Notes: generated by a model not told the origin, from the sequence alone. A stretch of DNA of 41,288 nucleotides from Actinomyces provencensis (GCF_900155435.1 NZ_LT700212.1:1637131-1678418), one strand, 5' to 3'. Positions 1 to 9,518 are shown, counted from the first letter of the stretch. Translations and numbers: made by a program.

Positions 1-87
1 GACCCAAACCCCCGCTACACCCTGGATCGTGAAGAGCCGGAAAACTCCCTCATGGGACAAGGAACAACCGGCACGACCGGGGCCTGA
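1..87 (+). CDS. possible C-terminal end of an unidentified protein (partial)
   Basis: An open frame enters from the left edge and ends at a TGA at 85-87, giving 28 residues that begin DPNPRYTLDREEPE. I do not recognise the protein. A transposase tail is one possibility because exopolysaccharide loci often border insertion sequences, but nothing here proves it. It is too short to distinguish from chance. Confidence 0.2.
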   Translation, partial: DPNPRYTLDREEPENSLMGQGTTGTTGA

Positions 88-125
88 AGATCCTTTCAAG
101 CACACTCAGTACCGGACGTCGAAAC

Positions 126-140
126 TGGGGAGTTTCCCCA
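126..140. terminator. short perfect hairpin between two convergent reading frames
   Basis: TGGGGA, a 3-base loop and TCCCCA form a perfect 6-bp stem. It lies between the end of the left-edge frame and the stop of the minus-strand polymerase gene at 189. No clear T tract follows on either strand, so a terminator role is only suggested by position. Confidence 0.25.
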
Positions 141-188
141 CCCGAAAGTAGGAACAAGCGTTTGTCGGAAAAAAGGAAACGCGCCCTA

Positions 189-1445
189 CTAGCCCAGGCG
201 CCCATTCATCTCTGGCTCGACCCCTGCCGAGTGGAACTGTACGCGTCCACGGGAACCTAGATCAGGAGCGCGCTTCTCTTCAGCTGTGCTTGTACTAACG
301 CCCCCAGCTGGACCATACCTCTCAAACATTGCGATTCCAATGAGCATGAAACACGGCACCGTGAAGAAAACCTCGCCTAGCTTCCATGCGCACACGAGCA
401 CCACTACTAAAGCACTCTCAGCACAAAGCAGCCTGGCCGGTACTGCACGCCGCGCACTCAACATCCCTAAGCACATCACCACGATGATAGTGAGCATTCC
501 CAAAAGAAGGGGCACGCCGCCCTCTACCCGAAGCGCCGCATACGAGTTGTGGAACCAAATTGACCGCGTCCCGTAGACGTTCACCCAAGCAGTGTTGAAA
601 CCGGATCCGTACCAAGGCGAAGTAGCTAGTTTCTCCGCGGTCGCCTGGTCCACCATGCTACGAAACCAATCTGTGCCAGAGCGATCGACGAAGACTGACA
701 CCCTTGCAAAGCGCGACTCTGCGATCCTTAACGCGGCAATACCAACTGCCGCGAACAACAGTCGAAGTCCACAATCCACCCTATTGCGTAGACCCCACCA
801 TGCCATTCCAACGGCCATTGCGCTCATCGACGTCCGCGAACCTGTCAATGCGGTGAGGAGAGCGAAACACAGAAAGTGTCCGAACTTGGCCCGGCGCGAC
901 GAGTATAACGCCATTCCCAGAATCCCGAACACTGCGTAGTAGAGCCCAGCCACGTTCTTGTCGCCAAGATAACCGCTCAGATAGGGCGGATACCGGTTGG
1001 GCGCTACGTGGAAGTAGAAGGCAGACACGTTTACAATCACCAGTGCGAACGACAGTCCGCCCACCAAGGGCTTCCACCGCACCCGTCCCTGCGCAATTGT
1101 GGCGGCGAAGAGGAACAATAGGAGCATGCGAAATGCTCGCTGTGCCCAAGGTTGAGAATTGACTTGAGATACAACCACCGTCCACGCGAGAAGCGCGAGA
1201 AACACGCTGCTCAGCATCCAGAGCAACCGATTCTCATGGGGCTTTCGAGAAGCAAACCCTAAGAAGACCAAGATGAGCAGAATCGGAACCTCTAGCGGCA
1301 TCACTGCCAGACTCTGCCGCCCCCAAAGCAGGGCCACGCCCGATAAGAACTCGAAATATCCTGGTCCTGCTGGCGTCGAGCGGTCCCTCTCACAGCCGGG
1401 TGACAGATAGCGTCTGTTGCAATTGTTCCATCGAGCCGCTCCCAT
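189..1445 (-). CDS. O-antigen ligase / Wzy-like polysaccharide polymerase membrane protein
   Basis: This is a polytopic membrane protein of about 418 residues with roughly ten hydrophobic segments. In its second half it has a long extracytoplasmic stretch containing WYGSGFNTAW and HNSY, and earlier LTGSRTS; these fit the Wzy/WaaL (O-antigen ligase) superfamily, which polymerises or transfers lipid-linked repeat units outside the membrane. I chose the ATG at 1445 because AGGGAG sits six bases before it; an in-frame ATG at 1487 lacks such a site. Base composition is clearly less GC-rich than the genes after 2.9 kb, typical of transferred capsule genes. The adjoining epimerase supports exopolysaccharide synthesis. 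The polymer is unknown, and ligase versus polymerase cannot be decided here. Confidence 0.75.
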   Translation of the reverse strand: MGAARWNNCNRRYLSPGCERDRSTPAGPGYFEFLSGVALLWGRQSLAVMPLEVPILLILVFLGFASRKPHENRLLWMLSSVFLALLAWTVVVSQVNSQPWAQRAFRMLLLFLFAATIAQGRVRWKPLVGGLSFALVIVNVSAFYFHVAPNRYPPYLSGYLGDKNVAGLYYAVFGILGMALYSSRRAKFGHFLCFALLTALTGSRTSMSAMAVGMAWWGLRNRVDCGLRLLFAAVGIAALRIAESRFARVSVFVDRSGTDWFRSMVDQATAEKLATSPWYGSGFNTAWVNVYGTRSIWFHNSYAALRVEGGVPLLLGMLTIIVVMCLGMLSARRAVPARLLCAESALVVVLVCAWKLGEVFFTVPCFMLIGIAMFERYGPAGGVSTSTAEEKRAPDLGSRGRVQFHSAGVEPEMNGRLG

Positions 1446-1682
1446 TTGGATCTCCCTAACACTCTCGCCGAGACTACGCCGATCCATTCGCTACAGATAG
1501 ACCGAGGACCGCATCCGGCTGATCCTGTTCATTTCCACCGAGAGCAATCGTGCGCACTTGGAGTTGCTCCATATGGCCCACCGACAATCCTTCACACTAG
1601 CAGCGGCAATTGACCGGACTAGTGAATCAAAGCATCAAATCACAACTCTGCCTCTGCGCCAACTCGATACCGGAACCAGCTC

Positions 1683-2735
1683 CTAATCTCTAGAGTCTAT
1701 CCATTGACAAAGACGCTCGATCCCTTCTTCGACTGAGACTGTCGGTTGCCACTGCAGAGCTTTTGCGGAGTCGGAAATATCAGCCCAAGCCGCGCGCACA
1801 TCTCCATCCCGAAACTCTCCCGTCACGTGCGGTGGTGGCGCATCATATCGTTGTGCAATCTTCTCCGCGATTTGCACTATCGTAGTCTTCTGCCCCATGC
1901 CAATGTCGTAGGGCGAGGCGGCTCGGTTTGATCTGACAACCCCTGCAACTAGCGCGGTAGCGACATCGTCAATGTAGACGAAGTCACGAATAATCTTCCC
2001 ATCCTCGTAAACCGGGATAGATTCCCCCGCCTTCGCAAGTCGCGCGAAGAGTGAGACAATACCTGTATATGGGTTCGTCAGCGATTGGCCCATCCCGTAA
2101 ACGTTTTGTAGTCGATACAACACAGGAGTGACACCGAATGAATCACTCCAAGAAGCAACCAAGTTCTCCTGACAGAACTTCGTCGCGGCATAGACATTTG
2201 CAGGAGAGGCTCGAACTTCACTGGAATGCTGTGGCAATGGTGTCAGTCCCACGAAGTCCCATTGCTGCGCTTCAAGCATCGCATGGGTTCGTTGCCCAGG
2301 ATATACTCGATTCCCATCGCCGTCTTGCCAACACCCTTCACCGTACGTTGCGCGCGACGAAGTTAGCACAATCTTTTCGGGCAGTGCATCATGCTTGACC
2401 AGCGCGTCAAGCATCCGGGTTGTTCCCAGGACGTTGACCGCAGCATGACGGCTTGCCTCTCGTAGCGACTGGCCAGTGCCCGTCTCAGCCGCAAGGTGGA
2501 GAACCACATCTGGATGCGTGTCACCTAGAATCGTGTCCCAGTCTTCTGGTTTCGTGACATCTAGCATCCGCAGATCCACTCGATCATCAAGATCGCGGGG
2601 ACGTATTCTTTCCGCGTGAATCTGAGGGTGGAGACAGTCCATCGCGATCACATTATCGAATGCGTCGGCAAGACCACCAGAGACTGCACAGCCTATGAAT
2701 CCCGCTCCGCCAGTCACCAAGCACGTTCTGGACAT
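1683..2735 (-). CDS. NAD-dependent nucleotide-sugar epimerase/dehydratase (extended SDR)
   Basis: The 350-residue protein starts with a Rossmann GGAGFIG motif (residues 8-14) and has the SDR catalytic YxxxK as YAATK near residue 183. The length and architecture match extended short-chain dehydrogenases acting on NDP-sugars. Stretches such as AMDCLHPQIH near the N-terminus resemble dTDP-L-rhamnose 4-epimerases (TleA/WbiB group), but a GalE-like or other specificity is possible. It acts in the cytoplasm, presumably supplying an activated sugar to the exopolysaccharide whose polymerase is encoded 240 bp downstream on the same strand. Like that gene it has lower GC than the rest of the window, so the two were probably acquired together. 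The ribosome site before the ATG is weak (GGGAAG three bases away). Confidence 0.8.
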   Translation of the reverse strand: MSRTCLVTGGAGFIGCAVSGGLADAFDNVIAMDCLHPQIHAERIRPRDLDDRVDLRMLDVTKPEDWDTILGDTHPDVVLHLAAETGTGQSLREASRHAAVNVLGTTRMLDALVKHDALPEKIVLTSSRATYGEGCWQDGDGNRVYPGQRTHAMLEAQQWDFVGLTPLPQHSSEVRASPANVYAATKFCQENLVASWSDSFGVTPVLYRLQNVYGMGQSLTNPYTGIVSLFARLAKAGESIPVYEDGKIIRDFVYIDDVATALVAGVVRSNRAASPYDIGMGQKTTIVQIAEKIAQRYDAPPPHVTGEFRDGDVRAAWADISDSAKALQWQPTVSVEEGIERLCQWIDSRD

Positions 2736-2898
2736 AAGCTTCCCAATCTGCCTTCTAAAACCATCCTTGTGTGGCGGCCAAAGCTAGAAGAATTCCTCGC
2801 CCCAGCCACCGCTTCGGACACTACATGAGCGAAGCACCGGCAGGTTGCCGTGCCAACTGCTCCGCTTGATGTTGGATTCATCCAATCCATATCCTTGG

Positions 2899-3930
2899 TC
2901 AGCGAGCCGCAGATCCGTCCGTGTAGTCCTCGTCCTGCTGGGTCCAGCCGAACTTGGCGCGGAGGAACTTGCCGGTCTTCTCGATCGGATGGGACTCCTC
3001 CTCTGCGCGCAGGGCCTTGAACTCCAGAGCACCGTTGTCCTGGTCCGCGATGAAGCGGCGGGCGAAGGTGCCGTCCTGGATGTCGTCGAGGACCGCGCGC
3101 ATGTTGTCCTTCACGTGCTGATCGATCACGCGCGGGCCCGAGATGTAGTCACCATACTCCGCGGTGTCGGAGCAGGACCACCGTTGCTTTGTGATGCCTC
3201 CCTCGTTGATCAGGTCGACAATCTGCTTCATCTCGTGGCAGACCTCGAAGTACGCGATCTCCGGCTGGTAGCCAGCAGCCGTCAGGGTCTCGAAGCCCGC
3301 CTGGATGAGGTGGCTCACACCACCGCACAGCACCGCCTGCTCACCGAAGAGATCCGTCTCGGTCTCCTCCGTGAAGGTGGTCTTGATGACTCCGGCGCGC
3401 GTGCCGCCGATGCCCTTGGCGTAGGACAGCGTCAGCGGCCATGCGGCGCCGGAGGCATCGACCTCGACGGCGATGACGTCGGGGGTGCCGATGCCACGTT
3501 CGAAGGACTCACGCACCTTGTGACCGGGGCCCTTGGGGGCGACCATGATGACGTCGTGGCCCTCGGCAGGGGTGATGTAGTCATAGCGGATGTTGAAGCC
3601 GTGGGCGAAGAGGAGCGCGGCACCCTCCTTGAGGTTCGGGGCGATCTGGTCGGCGTACACGAAACGCTGGACCTGGTCGGGCAGGAGGATGGAGACGACA
3701 TCACCCTCGGCGACGGCCTCGGGCACGTCCAAGACCCGCAGGCCGGCCTTCTCGGCCTTGTCCCAGGAGGAGCTGCCGGGGCGCAGGCCCACGACCACGT
3801 CGACACCGGAGTCCTTGAGGTTCAGCGCGTGGGCGTGACCCTGGGAGCCGTACCCGATGATGGCGACCTTCTTGCCCTGGATGACGCTCAGGTCTGCATC
3901 GTCGTCGTAAAAGATCTCGGCCATTGTCAT
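2899..3930 (-). CDS. ilvC: ketol-acid reductoisomerase
   Basis: Acetohydroxyacid isomeroreductase, the second common step of valine, leucine and isoleucine synthesis. It converts acetolactate or acetohydroxybutyrate to the dihydroxy acids with NADPH and magnesium in the cytoplasm. The 343 residues match the short class I enzyme. The N-terminal Rossmann motif [10 protein letters not shown] is at about residues 26-35, and the helical C-terminal domain carries the metal-ligand region around [12 protein letters not shown] and later [10 protein letters not shown]. It is last in ilvB-ilvN-ilvC; its ATG overlaps the ilvN stop as ATGA. A second ATG two codons in (MAEIFYD) is an alternative start; GGAG lies closer to the first. 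The gene is intact. Transcription should be set by the leader upstream of ilvB. Confidence 0.97.
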   Translation of the reverse strand: MTMAEIFYDDDADLSVIQGKKVAIIGYGSQGHAHALNLKDSGVDVVVGLRPGSSSWDKAEKAGLRVLDVPEAVAEGDVVSILLPDQVQRFVYADQIAPNLKEGAALLFAHGFNIRYDYITPAEGHDVIMVAPKGPGHKVRESFERGIGTPDVIAVEVDASGAAWPLTLSYAKGIGGTRAGVIKTTFTEETETDLFGEQAVLCGGVSHLIQAGFETLTAAGYQPEIAYFEVCHEMKQIVDLINEGGITKQRWSCSDTAEYGDYISGPRVIDQHVKDNMRAVLDDIQDGTFARRFIADQDNGALEFKALRAEEESHPIEKTGKFLRAKFGWTQQDEDYTDGSAAR

Positions 3931-4439
3931 TTCTCCTTCAGTTGATCCGTGATCGAGCGCTGCCCGCGGCCGATGGCCACGGCGCCCGACTGGACGATTT
4001 CCTTGACGCCGTAGGGCTCCAGGGCCCTGAGCAGCGCTTCCAGCTTCTGCAACGAGCCGATTGACTCGATGACGACGGTCTCGGGCTGCACGTCCACGAC
4101 GTGTGCCCTAAACAGATCCACCACCTGGAGGACGCCGGTGCGGCGGGACTCGTCGGCGCGGACCTTGAGCAGGATCAGGCGACGCTCGACGGAGGCCTCG
4201 GCCTCCAGTTCGACGACCTTGATGACGTTGATCAGCTTGTTGAGCTGCTTGGTCACCTGCTCGAAGGGGAGCTCGTCGGCCTCGACGATGATGGTCATGC
4301 GGGAAACTGCGGGGAACTCGGTCTCCCCCACCGTGAGGGACTTGATGTTGAAGGCGCGGCGGGCGAACAAGCCTGCAACGCGGGTGAGGACGCCGGGCTT
4401 GTTCTCCACCAGGACGGAGAGGGTGTGCATGGGTGCCAT
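3927..4439 (-). CDS. ilvN: acetolactate synthase small (regulatory) subunit
   Basis: The 170-residue regulatory subunit of acetohydroxyacid synthase. An N-terminal ACT domain is plain ([20 protein letters not shown] at about residues 5-24, then [12 protein letters not shown]), followed by the ACT-like C-terminal half. It binds valine-type effectors and activates the catalytic subunit IlvB. Its start lies five bases after the ilvB stop and its stop overlaps the ilvC start by four bases, so the three are translationally coupled. Length and domain order are normal and no lesion is seen. Confidence 0.96.
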   Translation of the reverse strand: MAPMHTLSVLVENKPGVLTRVAGLFARRAFNIKSLTVGETEFPAVSRMTIIVEADELPFEQVTKQLNKLINVIKVVELEAEASVERRLILLKVRADESRRTGVLQVVDLFRAHVVDVQPETVVIESIGSLQKLEALLRALEPYGVKEIVQSGAVAIGRGQRSITDQLKEK

Positions 4440-4444
4440 GGTGA

Positions 4445-6229
4445 TCAGTCCTCTGTGTCCCAGGTCGGTGCCAATCCCTTGGCGTAGCGGATGTCGTCAT
4501 TGGAGACGCCTGCGGCCACCATCGGCCACACCATCGCATCCTTGGAGACCCGGAAGTCGATCAAGACTGGCCGGTCGTTGATGCCCATGGCCCACTCGAT
4601 GGCCTCGTCGACCTCTGCGGGGTCGCTGACCGTGCGTGCCGCCATGCCGTAGGCCTGGGCGAGCATCACGAAGTTGGGGATCTGCTCGCCCTCGTCCGGG
4701 TTGAGGACCGTGTTGGAGTAGCGCTGGGAGTAGAACAGCGACTGCCACTGACGCACCATGCCGAGCACCGAGTTGTTGATGAGGGCGACCTTGATGGGGA
4801 TGTGGTTGACGGTGCAGGTCGCCAACTCCTGGTTGGTCATCTGGAAGGACCCATCCCCGTCGATCGCCCACACGGTAGCGTCGGGTTGGCCGACCTGGGC
4901 GCCCATGGCGGCGGGCACGCAGTAGCCCATGGTGCCCAGCCCTGAGGAGGAGATGAAGTGGCGGGGCTGCTCGTAGTCGATGAACTGGGCGGCCCACATC
5001 TGGTGCTGGCCGACACCGGTCGTGAAGATGGCGTCGGGGCCTGCCAATGCGCTCAGGCGGGAGAGCACGTACTGGGGGGCCATGTGCCCGTCCTCCGGCT
5101 CCGTCCATCCCAGCGGGTAGGTGCTGCTCAGGCGGTCCAGGTAGCGCCACCAGCCGGACAGGTCGGACTTGCCGTACTTCTCCTGGGCTGCGGGGAGGAC
5201 CTTGAGCAGGGCGGCGAGTGTCAGCTTGAGGTCCCCGACGATGGGGACGTCGGCCACGCGGTTCTTCGAGATCTCGGCGGCGTCGATGTCGACGTGGACG
5301 ACGGTGGCCCGCTCGGCGAAGGACTCCAGCTTGCCCGTGACCCTGTCGTCGAAACGCGCACCGAGGGCCACCACGAGGTCCGCGCGCTGCAGGGCTCCCA
5401 CCGCCGCGACCGTGCCGTGCATGCCGGGCATGCCGAGGTTGTGGCGGTCGGAGTCCGGGAAGGCACCGCGGGCGGTGAGCGTGGTGACGACAGCAGCGTC
5501 CGTGAGTGCCACGAGTTCGGCGAGCTCTGCTGCGGCATCGGCGCGGATGAGGCCACCACCGATGTAGAGGACCGGTGCCTGGGCCTGGGCGATGGCAGCC
5601 GCCGCGGCCCGCACCTGCTTCATGTGGGGCTTGCCGGCGGGGCGGTAGCCCGGCAGGTCGAGTGCGGGCGGCCAGGAGAAGGTCATCTCCGCATTCTGGG
5701 CGGACTTGGTGATGTCCACCAGGACGGGCCCGGGGCGGCCGGTGGAGGCGATGTGGAAGGCTTCTGCGATGCGGGCGGGGATGTCCTGGGCGTCGGTGAC
5801 CAGGAAGGAGTGCTTGGTGAGTGGCATGGAGGCCCCGACGATGTCGGCCTCCTGGAAGGCGTCGGTGCCGATGAATGATGCCCCGACCTGGCCCGTGATG
5901 ACGACGATCGGGACGGAGTCCATGTTCGCGTCCGCCAGCGCCGTGAGCGTGTTGGTGGCCGCCGGGCCGGAGGTGACGATCGCGCAACCCGTCCTGCCGG
6001 TGGCGATCGCGTAGCCCTCGGCGGCGTGTCCGGCGCCCTGCTCGTGGCGGACGAGGATGTGGCGGATGGAGGAGTCCATCAGCGGGTCGTAGGTGGGGAG
6101 GATGGCGCCGCCGGGCATTCCGAACACGTCGGTCACCCCCAGTGCCTCCAGGCTTGCGACGATGGCGGCCGCCCCGGTCATCTGTGTTGCGGGAGCGGTG
6201 TGGTCATTCGGGTGGGTGCCGTCCTTCAC
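4445..6229 (-). CDS. ilvB: acetolactate synthase large (catalytic) subunit
   Basis: Thiamine-diphosphate enzyme that condenses pyruvate with pyruvate or 2-oxobutyrate, the first committed step to branched-chain amino acids. The 594 residues contain the three expected domains: PYR domain with the catalytic Glu at about residue 63 ([15 protein letters not shown]), a central FAD-binding domain with [11 protein letters not shown], and the PP domain with the ThDP/magnesium motif [12 protein letters not shown] ending in NN. Translation starts at a GTG (GTG AAG GAC) preceded by GAGAGGA. It is first in ilvBNC, and a leader peptide and terminator hairpin lie directly upstream. The sequence appears complete. 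Confidence 0.97.
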   Translation of the reverse strand: MKDGTHPNDHTAPATQMTGAAAIVASLEALGVTDVFGMPGGAILPTYDPLMDSSIRHILVRHEQGAGHAAEGYAIATGRTGCAIVTSGPAATNTLTALADANMDSVPIVVITGQVGASFIGTDAFQEADIVGASMPLTKHSFLVTDAQDIPARIAEAFHIASTGRPGPVLVDITKSAQNAEMTFSWPPALDLPGYRPAGKPHMKQVRAAAAAIAQAQAPVLYIGGGLIRADAAAELAELVALTDAAVVTTLTARGAFPDSDRHNLGMPGMHGTVAAVGALQRADLVVALGARFDDRVTGKLESFAERATVVHVDIDAAEISKNRVADVPIVGDLKLTLAALLKVLPAAQEKYGKSDLSGWWRYLDRLSSTYPLGWTEPEDGHMAPQYVLSRLSALAGPDAIFTTGVGQHQMWAAQFIDYEQPRHFISSSGLGTMGYCVPAAMGAQVGQPDATVWAIDGDGSFQMTNQELATCTVNHIPIKVALINNSVLGMVRQWQSLFYSQRYSNTVLNPDEGEQIPNFVMLAQAYGMAARTVSDPAEVDEAIEWAMGINDRPVLIDFRVSKDAMVWPMVAAGVSNDDIRYAKGLAPTWDTED

Positions 6230-6265
6230 TGCGGTGTCCTCTCGCGTGGGTGGTGTTGTCCCATG

Positions 6266-6355
6266 AAAAAATCCCCTCCGCGGATGCGTGGGGACGAGGC
6301 GTGCGATCCACCCGTGTCAGACGGCAGGAGTCGCACGCCTGATTACAATCAGGCG
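6266..6355 (-). promoter_or_regulatory. ilvB transcription attenuator
   Basis: Read on the minus strand, the leader RNA holds three inverted repeats. The first, at 6336-6355, has perfect 9-base arms (CGCCTGATT and AATCAGGCG) with a 2-base centre, and overlaps the leader-peptide codons for Leu-Ile-Val-Ile. The second pairs AGGCGTGCGA (plus-strand 6331-6340) with its exact complement at 6297-6306. The third, at 6272-6294, has TCCCC and GGGGA arms followed by six Ts (6266-6271), the signature of an intrinsic terminator. The segment at 6331-6344 can pair upstream or downstream, so alternative folds are available. The exact antiterminator logic is not resolved by eye. Confidence 0.8.
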
Positions 6356-6394
6356 AGCGAGTCGAACCGCGTGAATCTCGAACACGAGGACCAC
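6317..6394 (-). CDS. ilv leader peptide
   Basis: A 25-codon frame starts at GTG 6392-6394, seven bases after AGGGAGGA, and ends at TGA 6317-6319. Its peptide begins VVLVFEI and continues through VRLARLIVIRR to PAV; about half the residues are Val, Leu or Ile. The run of branched-chain codons sits exactly on the first hairpin of the attenuator. Ribosome stalling on scarce Val/Ile/Leu tRNA would change the fold and let transcription continue into ilvBNC, as known for ilv leaders in other actinobacteria. No promoter is assigned with confidence. Confidence 0.8.
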   Translation of the reverse strand: MVLVFEIHAVRLARLIVIRRATPAV

Positions 6395-6482
6395 GGTACG
6401 GTCCTCCCTGACGTGACACGCCGGTGTCTCACCCTTCGATACCATCTCTGTGTCCGCCGCCCTTGCCCCAGGAGGAGTCCCC

Positions 6483-8705
6483 GTGCCCCACAGCGTCGTG
6501 TCCCGCAGGTTCACACCCGCCACTCCGAGCTACGGGGGCGACTGGAACCCTGAGCAGTGGGACGAAGAGGTGGTCGAGCGCGACATCGAGCTCATGCAGC
6601 AGGCTGGCGTCACCCTGGTGTCATTGGGGATCTTCTCCTGGGCGCGACTGGAGCCCGCCGAGGGCACCTATGACCTGGACTGGTTGGGTGCCCTGATCGA
6701 CCGCCTCCACGGCGCGGGTATCGACGTGGACCTGGCGACCGGGACGGCCTCTCCCCCGGCGTGGATGGCGAGCGACCACCCCGAGTCCCTGCCCGTGGAC
6801 GCCCGGGGCGTACGCCTGGGCTTCGGGTCCCGGCAGCAGTACTGCCCGAGCTCTCGCGTGTACCGCGAGCGCAGTACGGCCCTGGCCGGTGAGCTGGCCC
6901 GCAGGTTCGGGAACCACCCGGGTGTGGTGCTGTGGCACGTGGGCAATGAGTACGCCTGCCACGTGCACGAGTGCTTCTGCGATGTGTGCGCCACCGACTT
7001 CCGGGTCTGGCTGCAGGAGAGGTACGTGGACATCGAAGGACTCAATGCCGCGTGGGGGACCGACTTCTGGTCGCAGCGCTACGGCAGCTTCGACCAGATC
7101 ACGCCGCCGGCCGCCATGCCGACCTTCCACAACCCGGCCCAGATGCTCGACTGGCGGCGCTTCAGTGACCACCAGATCCGTGGCTGCATGAGTGGGGAGA
7201 TCGCGGCGATCCGTGAACACTCGGACCGGCCGGTCACCACCAACTTCATGGGCGCGTTCCCCTGGCTGGACTACCGGAAATGGGCCCAGGAGCTGGACGT
7301 CATCTCGGACGATTCCTACCCGGATCCTGCGGATCCTGCCGCCGCCCACGAGATCGCCTGGCAGGGCGACGTCATGCGCGGTCTGGGCGACGGCGCCCCA
7401 TGGCTGCTCATGGAGCAGGCCCCCAATGCCGTCCAGTGGCGGACACGCAACTCCCCCAAGCGTCCCGGGCAGTACCTGCTGTGGTCACTGGCCCGCCTGG
7501 CACATGGTGCGGACGGGGTCCTGCAGTTCCAGTGGCGCCAGTCCCGCCAGGGAGCCGAGACGTTCCACTCCGGGATGGTGCCCCACGCCGGTGCAGCCTC
7601 CCGCACCTGGGATGACGTGGTGCAGGTGGGTGATGTCCTCTCCCGGCTCGGTGACGTCATCGGGACCCGGAGCCAGGCCCGCGTGGCCGTGGTCATCGAC
7701 TGGGAGTCGGAGTGGGCGCGCGTAGCAGCCATCGGCCCCACGAACCCTGGTGAGCCCTTCGCCCAGGCCCGCGCCTGGCACAGGACGTTCTGGGAGGCGG
7801 GCATCGCCGTCGACGTGGTCGGAGCGGAGTCGGACCTGGAGGGCTACTCCCTGGTGGTGGTGCCGGGGCTGTTCATGGACCGCCCCGGGCTGGCCTCGGA
7901 GCTGGAGCGCGTGGCAGCTGGCGGTGCCCAGGTGCTGGTCACCGGCCCCACCGGCGTGGTGGGGGTGCACATGGAGGCCGTCCTGGGCGGCTACCTGGGA
8001 TCCTTCCGGGAGCTGCTGGGAGTGCGTGTGGTGGACCATGCAGCGCTCACAGGCCCGGTGGGGCTGCCGGCTGACTCGCGAAGTGTCCTGGTCGACCGGC
8101 TGAGCCGTGCCGTGGGAACACCGGGTGCCTGCACGTGGACGGGGATCAGCGCGGAGTCGCCCTCGTTGACCCGGTCCCTGGAGCGCATCGCCACCCCCAC
8201 ACCCGACCTGCGGGCGGGGATGTGGGCGGAGGTCCTGGCACCACTGGGGGAGGTCTCCGAGCAGGGGGATCCCGGTGATCTCCCGCTGGTGGGCGTCGAG
8301 GTGGTGGCGACCTTCGACGGACGCGGGGGCGGCGTGGACCTGGCGGGACTGCCCGCCATCACGCACCGGACCGTGACAGCGGCTCCCGAGGTGGGATCTG
8401 CGGAGGAGGAACCGGAACGCCCCGGGACTGCGGGAGGCGCCTGGTACGTGGCCTGCGACCTGGATGCGCCCTCGCGCGCGGCCCTGGTGCAGGTGCTCGC
8501 GGCACATGCCCGCGTGAGGCCCGTGGTGGACGGTCTGCCCGACGGAGTGGAGGCACAGAGACGCGGTGACATCCTGTTCCTGCTCAACCACGGGGACCGG
8601 GCCGTGGAGGTGTCCGGCGTGGTGGGAACCGACCTGGTCTCAGGAGCCCAGTGCACGGGGCACGTGGTGCTGGCACCGCGGTCGGGGATGGTGGTCGCAC
8701 AGTAG
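6483..8705 (+). CDS. GH42 beta-galactosidase
   Basis: Glycoside hydrolase family 42 enzyme of 740 residues, expected to be cytoplasmic and to release terminal beta-galactose from lactose or short galacto-oligosaccharides. The TIM-barrel domain carries the acid/base Glu at about residue 156 (LWHVGNEY) and the nucleophile Glu at about residue 311 (LLMEQAPNAV). A cysteine cluster (Cys121, Cys159, Cys164, Cys166, Cys169) matches the zinc site of many GH42 enzymes. The trimerisation domain and a C-terminal beta domain follow. The start is the GTG at 6483, seven bases after GGAGGAG; upstream in-frame codons from 6450 lack a better site. The gene stands alone, divergent from ilvB, and shares its upstream DNA with the ilv leader. 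No transporter gene is adjacent, and the sugar ABC system is 13 kb away. Confidence 0.93.
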   Translation: MPHSVVSRRFTPATPSYGGDWNPEQWDEEVVERDIELMQQAGVTLVSLGIFSWARLEPAEGTYDLDWLGALIDRLHGAGIDVDLATGTASPPAWMASDHPESLPVDARGVRLGFGSRQQYCPSSRVYRERSTALAGELARRFGNHPGVVLWHVGNEYACHVHECFCDVCATDFRVWLQERYVDIEGLNAAWGTDFWSQRYGSFDQITPPAAMPTFHNPAQMLDWRRFSDHQIRGCMSGEIAAIREHSDRPVTTNFMGAFPWLDYRKWAQELDVISDDSYPDPADPAAAHEIAWQGDVMRGLGDGAPWLLMEQAPNAVQWRTRNSPKRPGQYLLWSLARLAHGADGVLQFQWRQSRQGAETFHSGMVPHAGAASRTWDDVVQVGDVLSRLGDVIGTRSQARVAVVIDWESEWARVAAIGPTNPGEPFAQARAWHRTFWEAGIAVDVVGAESDLEGYSLVVVPGLFMDRPGLASELERVAAGGAQVLVTGPTGVVGVHMEAVLGGYLGSFRELLGVRVVDHAALTGPVGLPADSRSVLVDRLSRAVGTPGACTWTGISAESPSLTRSLERIATPTPDLRAGMWAEVLAPLGEVSEQGDPGDLPLVGVEVVATFDGRGGGVDLAGLPAITHRTVTAAPEVGSAEEEPERPGTAGGAWYVACDLDAPSRAALVQVLAAHARVRPVVDGLPDGVEAQRRGDILFLLNHGDRAVEVSGVVGTDLVSGAQCTGHVVLAPRSGMVVAQ

Positions 8706-8738
8706 CGTCGACCCCCGGGCGCCACGGACCACCTGAGG

Positions 8739-8757
8739 GGAACTCGTGGAGAGTTCC
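8739..8757. terminator. hairpin after the GH42 gene
   Basis: GGAACTC, five bases, then GAGTTCC form a perfect 7-bp stem 34 bases after the GH42 stop and before the convergent Excalibur gene. No T-rich tail follows, so it is at best a weak or bidirectional terminator. Confidence 0.35.
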
Positions 8758-8808
8758 ACCGCCCGATCCTCTGGAAGGCCCGGACGGTGGAGCATCGCCT
8801 GACAGCTC

Positions 8809-9370
8809 CTACTCGCAGGCGATGCCGTCGCCGTCGCGGTCCAACCCGCTGCGGTAGCCGGGGTCCCCGACGTACAGAGGCGCGGCACCCGCATTTCGCG
8901 CCGCTGTGCAGTTCTGGTAGTAAGCGGTTGCCGGCTCCGCGGGAGCGGCAGGTTGCTGCACCACTCCCTGTTGGACGTCCTGCTGCTGCACCTCGGGTTC
9001 GACCTGCGCGGCTTCGGTCACCGTCACGGTGGGCGCAGGCTCAGGCGTGGCCCACAGTCGCAGTGACGGTCGCAGTGACGGTCGGGGTGGCACTCGGCCG
9101 GGCAGTCGCAGTGACTGTGACCGTCGGGACGGGCGACGGGGAGGCGACCAACGCGGCAGCAGCACCATCCGCGTTGCTGGGCGTGGACCCGATGGCCACA
9201 CCCAGGAAGAAGGCCACGACACTCGCAATCACCGGAGCGAAGCGGCGCACCGGCGACTTCGTCCTTGGTTCCCGGGGCGGGTCCGGTTGGAGTGCAATGG
9301 GAACGTCATGGGTGCGGATGGGCGCGAACGGAATGCGGACGCGTCTGAGCGGAATGCGTGGAACCTTCAT
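8809..9370 (-). pseudogene. Excalibur-domain membrane protein, frameshifted
   Basis: Two overlapping minus-strand frames together make one protein. The first, from ATG 9370, encodes a basic N-terminus, a membrane segment (VIASVVAFFLGVAIG) and a Thr-Val-Pro-rich linker. The second resumes with PEPAPTVTVTEAA, passes a Gln-rich spacer and ends in a C-terminal Excalibur domain (NCTAARNAGAAPLYVGDPGY then DRDGDGIACE), a small extracellular calcium-binding module. The frames join near 9045-9055, where one extra G in GTGGGCC would explain the shift, next to 12-base tandem repeats (GTCACTGCGACC type). This may be a real lesion, slippage-mediated variation or a sequencing error. If joined, the product is a single-pass surface protein of about 187 residues. 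Confidence 0.75.
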
Positions 9371-9489
9371 GGGACTCCCCTGTGTGTGATGGTGTTCCGC
9401 GGCTATGTCCGACGGCCCACAGACGACAGGGACCTCAGTCGGATCGTGGGGTTTCGGGCAACCACGGGTGAACTTGGGACGATGGGCCG

Positions 9490-9518
9490 CCCTCGTCGCG
9501 AGGGTGTGCTGACATACT
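9490..9518 (+). promoter_or_regulatory. possible promoter/operator of the AspT-like transporter gene
   Basis: A perfect palindrome CCCTCG-TCG-CGAGGG (9490-9504) lies just upstream of CATACT (9513-9518), a fair -10 hexamer about 46 bases before the GTG start. No good -35 is visible. The palindrome could be an activator or repressor site. Confidence 0.3.

Noticed and set aside
2845-3945. 366-residue plus-strand open frame opposite ilvC
   Set aside because: It mirrors ilvC, has no ribosome site and a composition (Asp/Val/Gly-rich) typical of an antisense shadow in GC-rich DNA.
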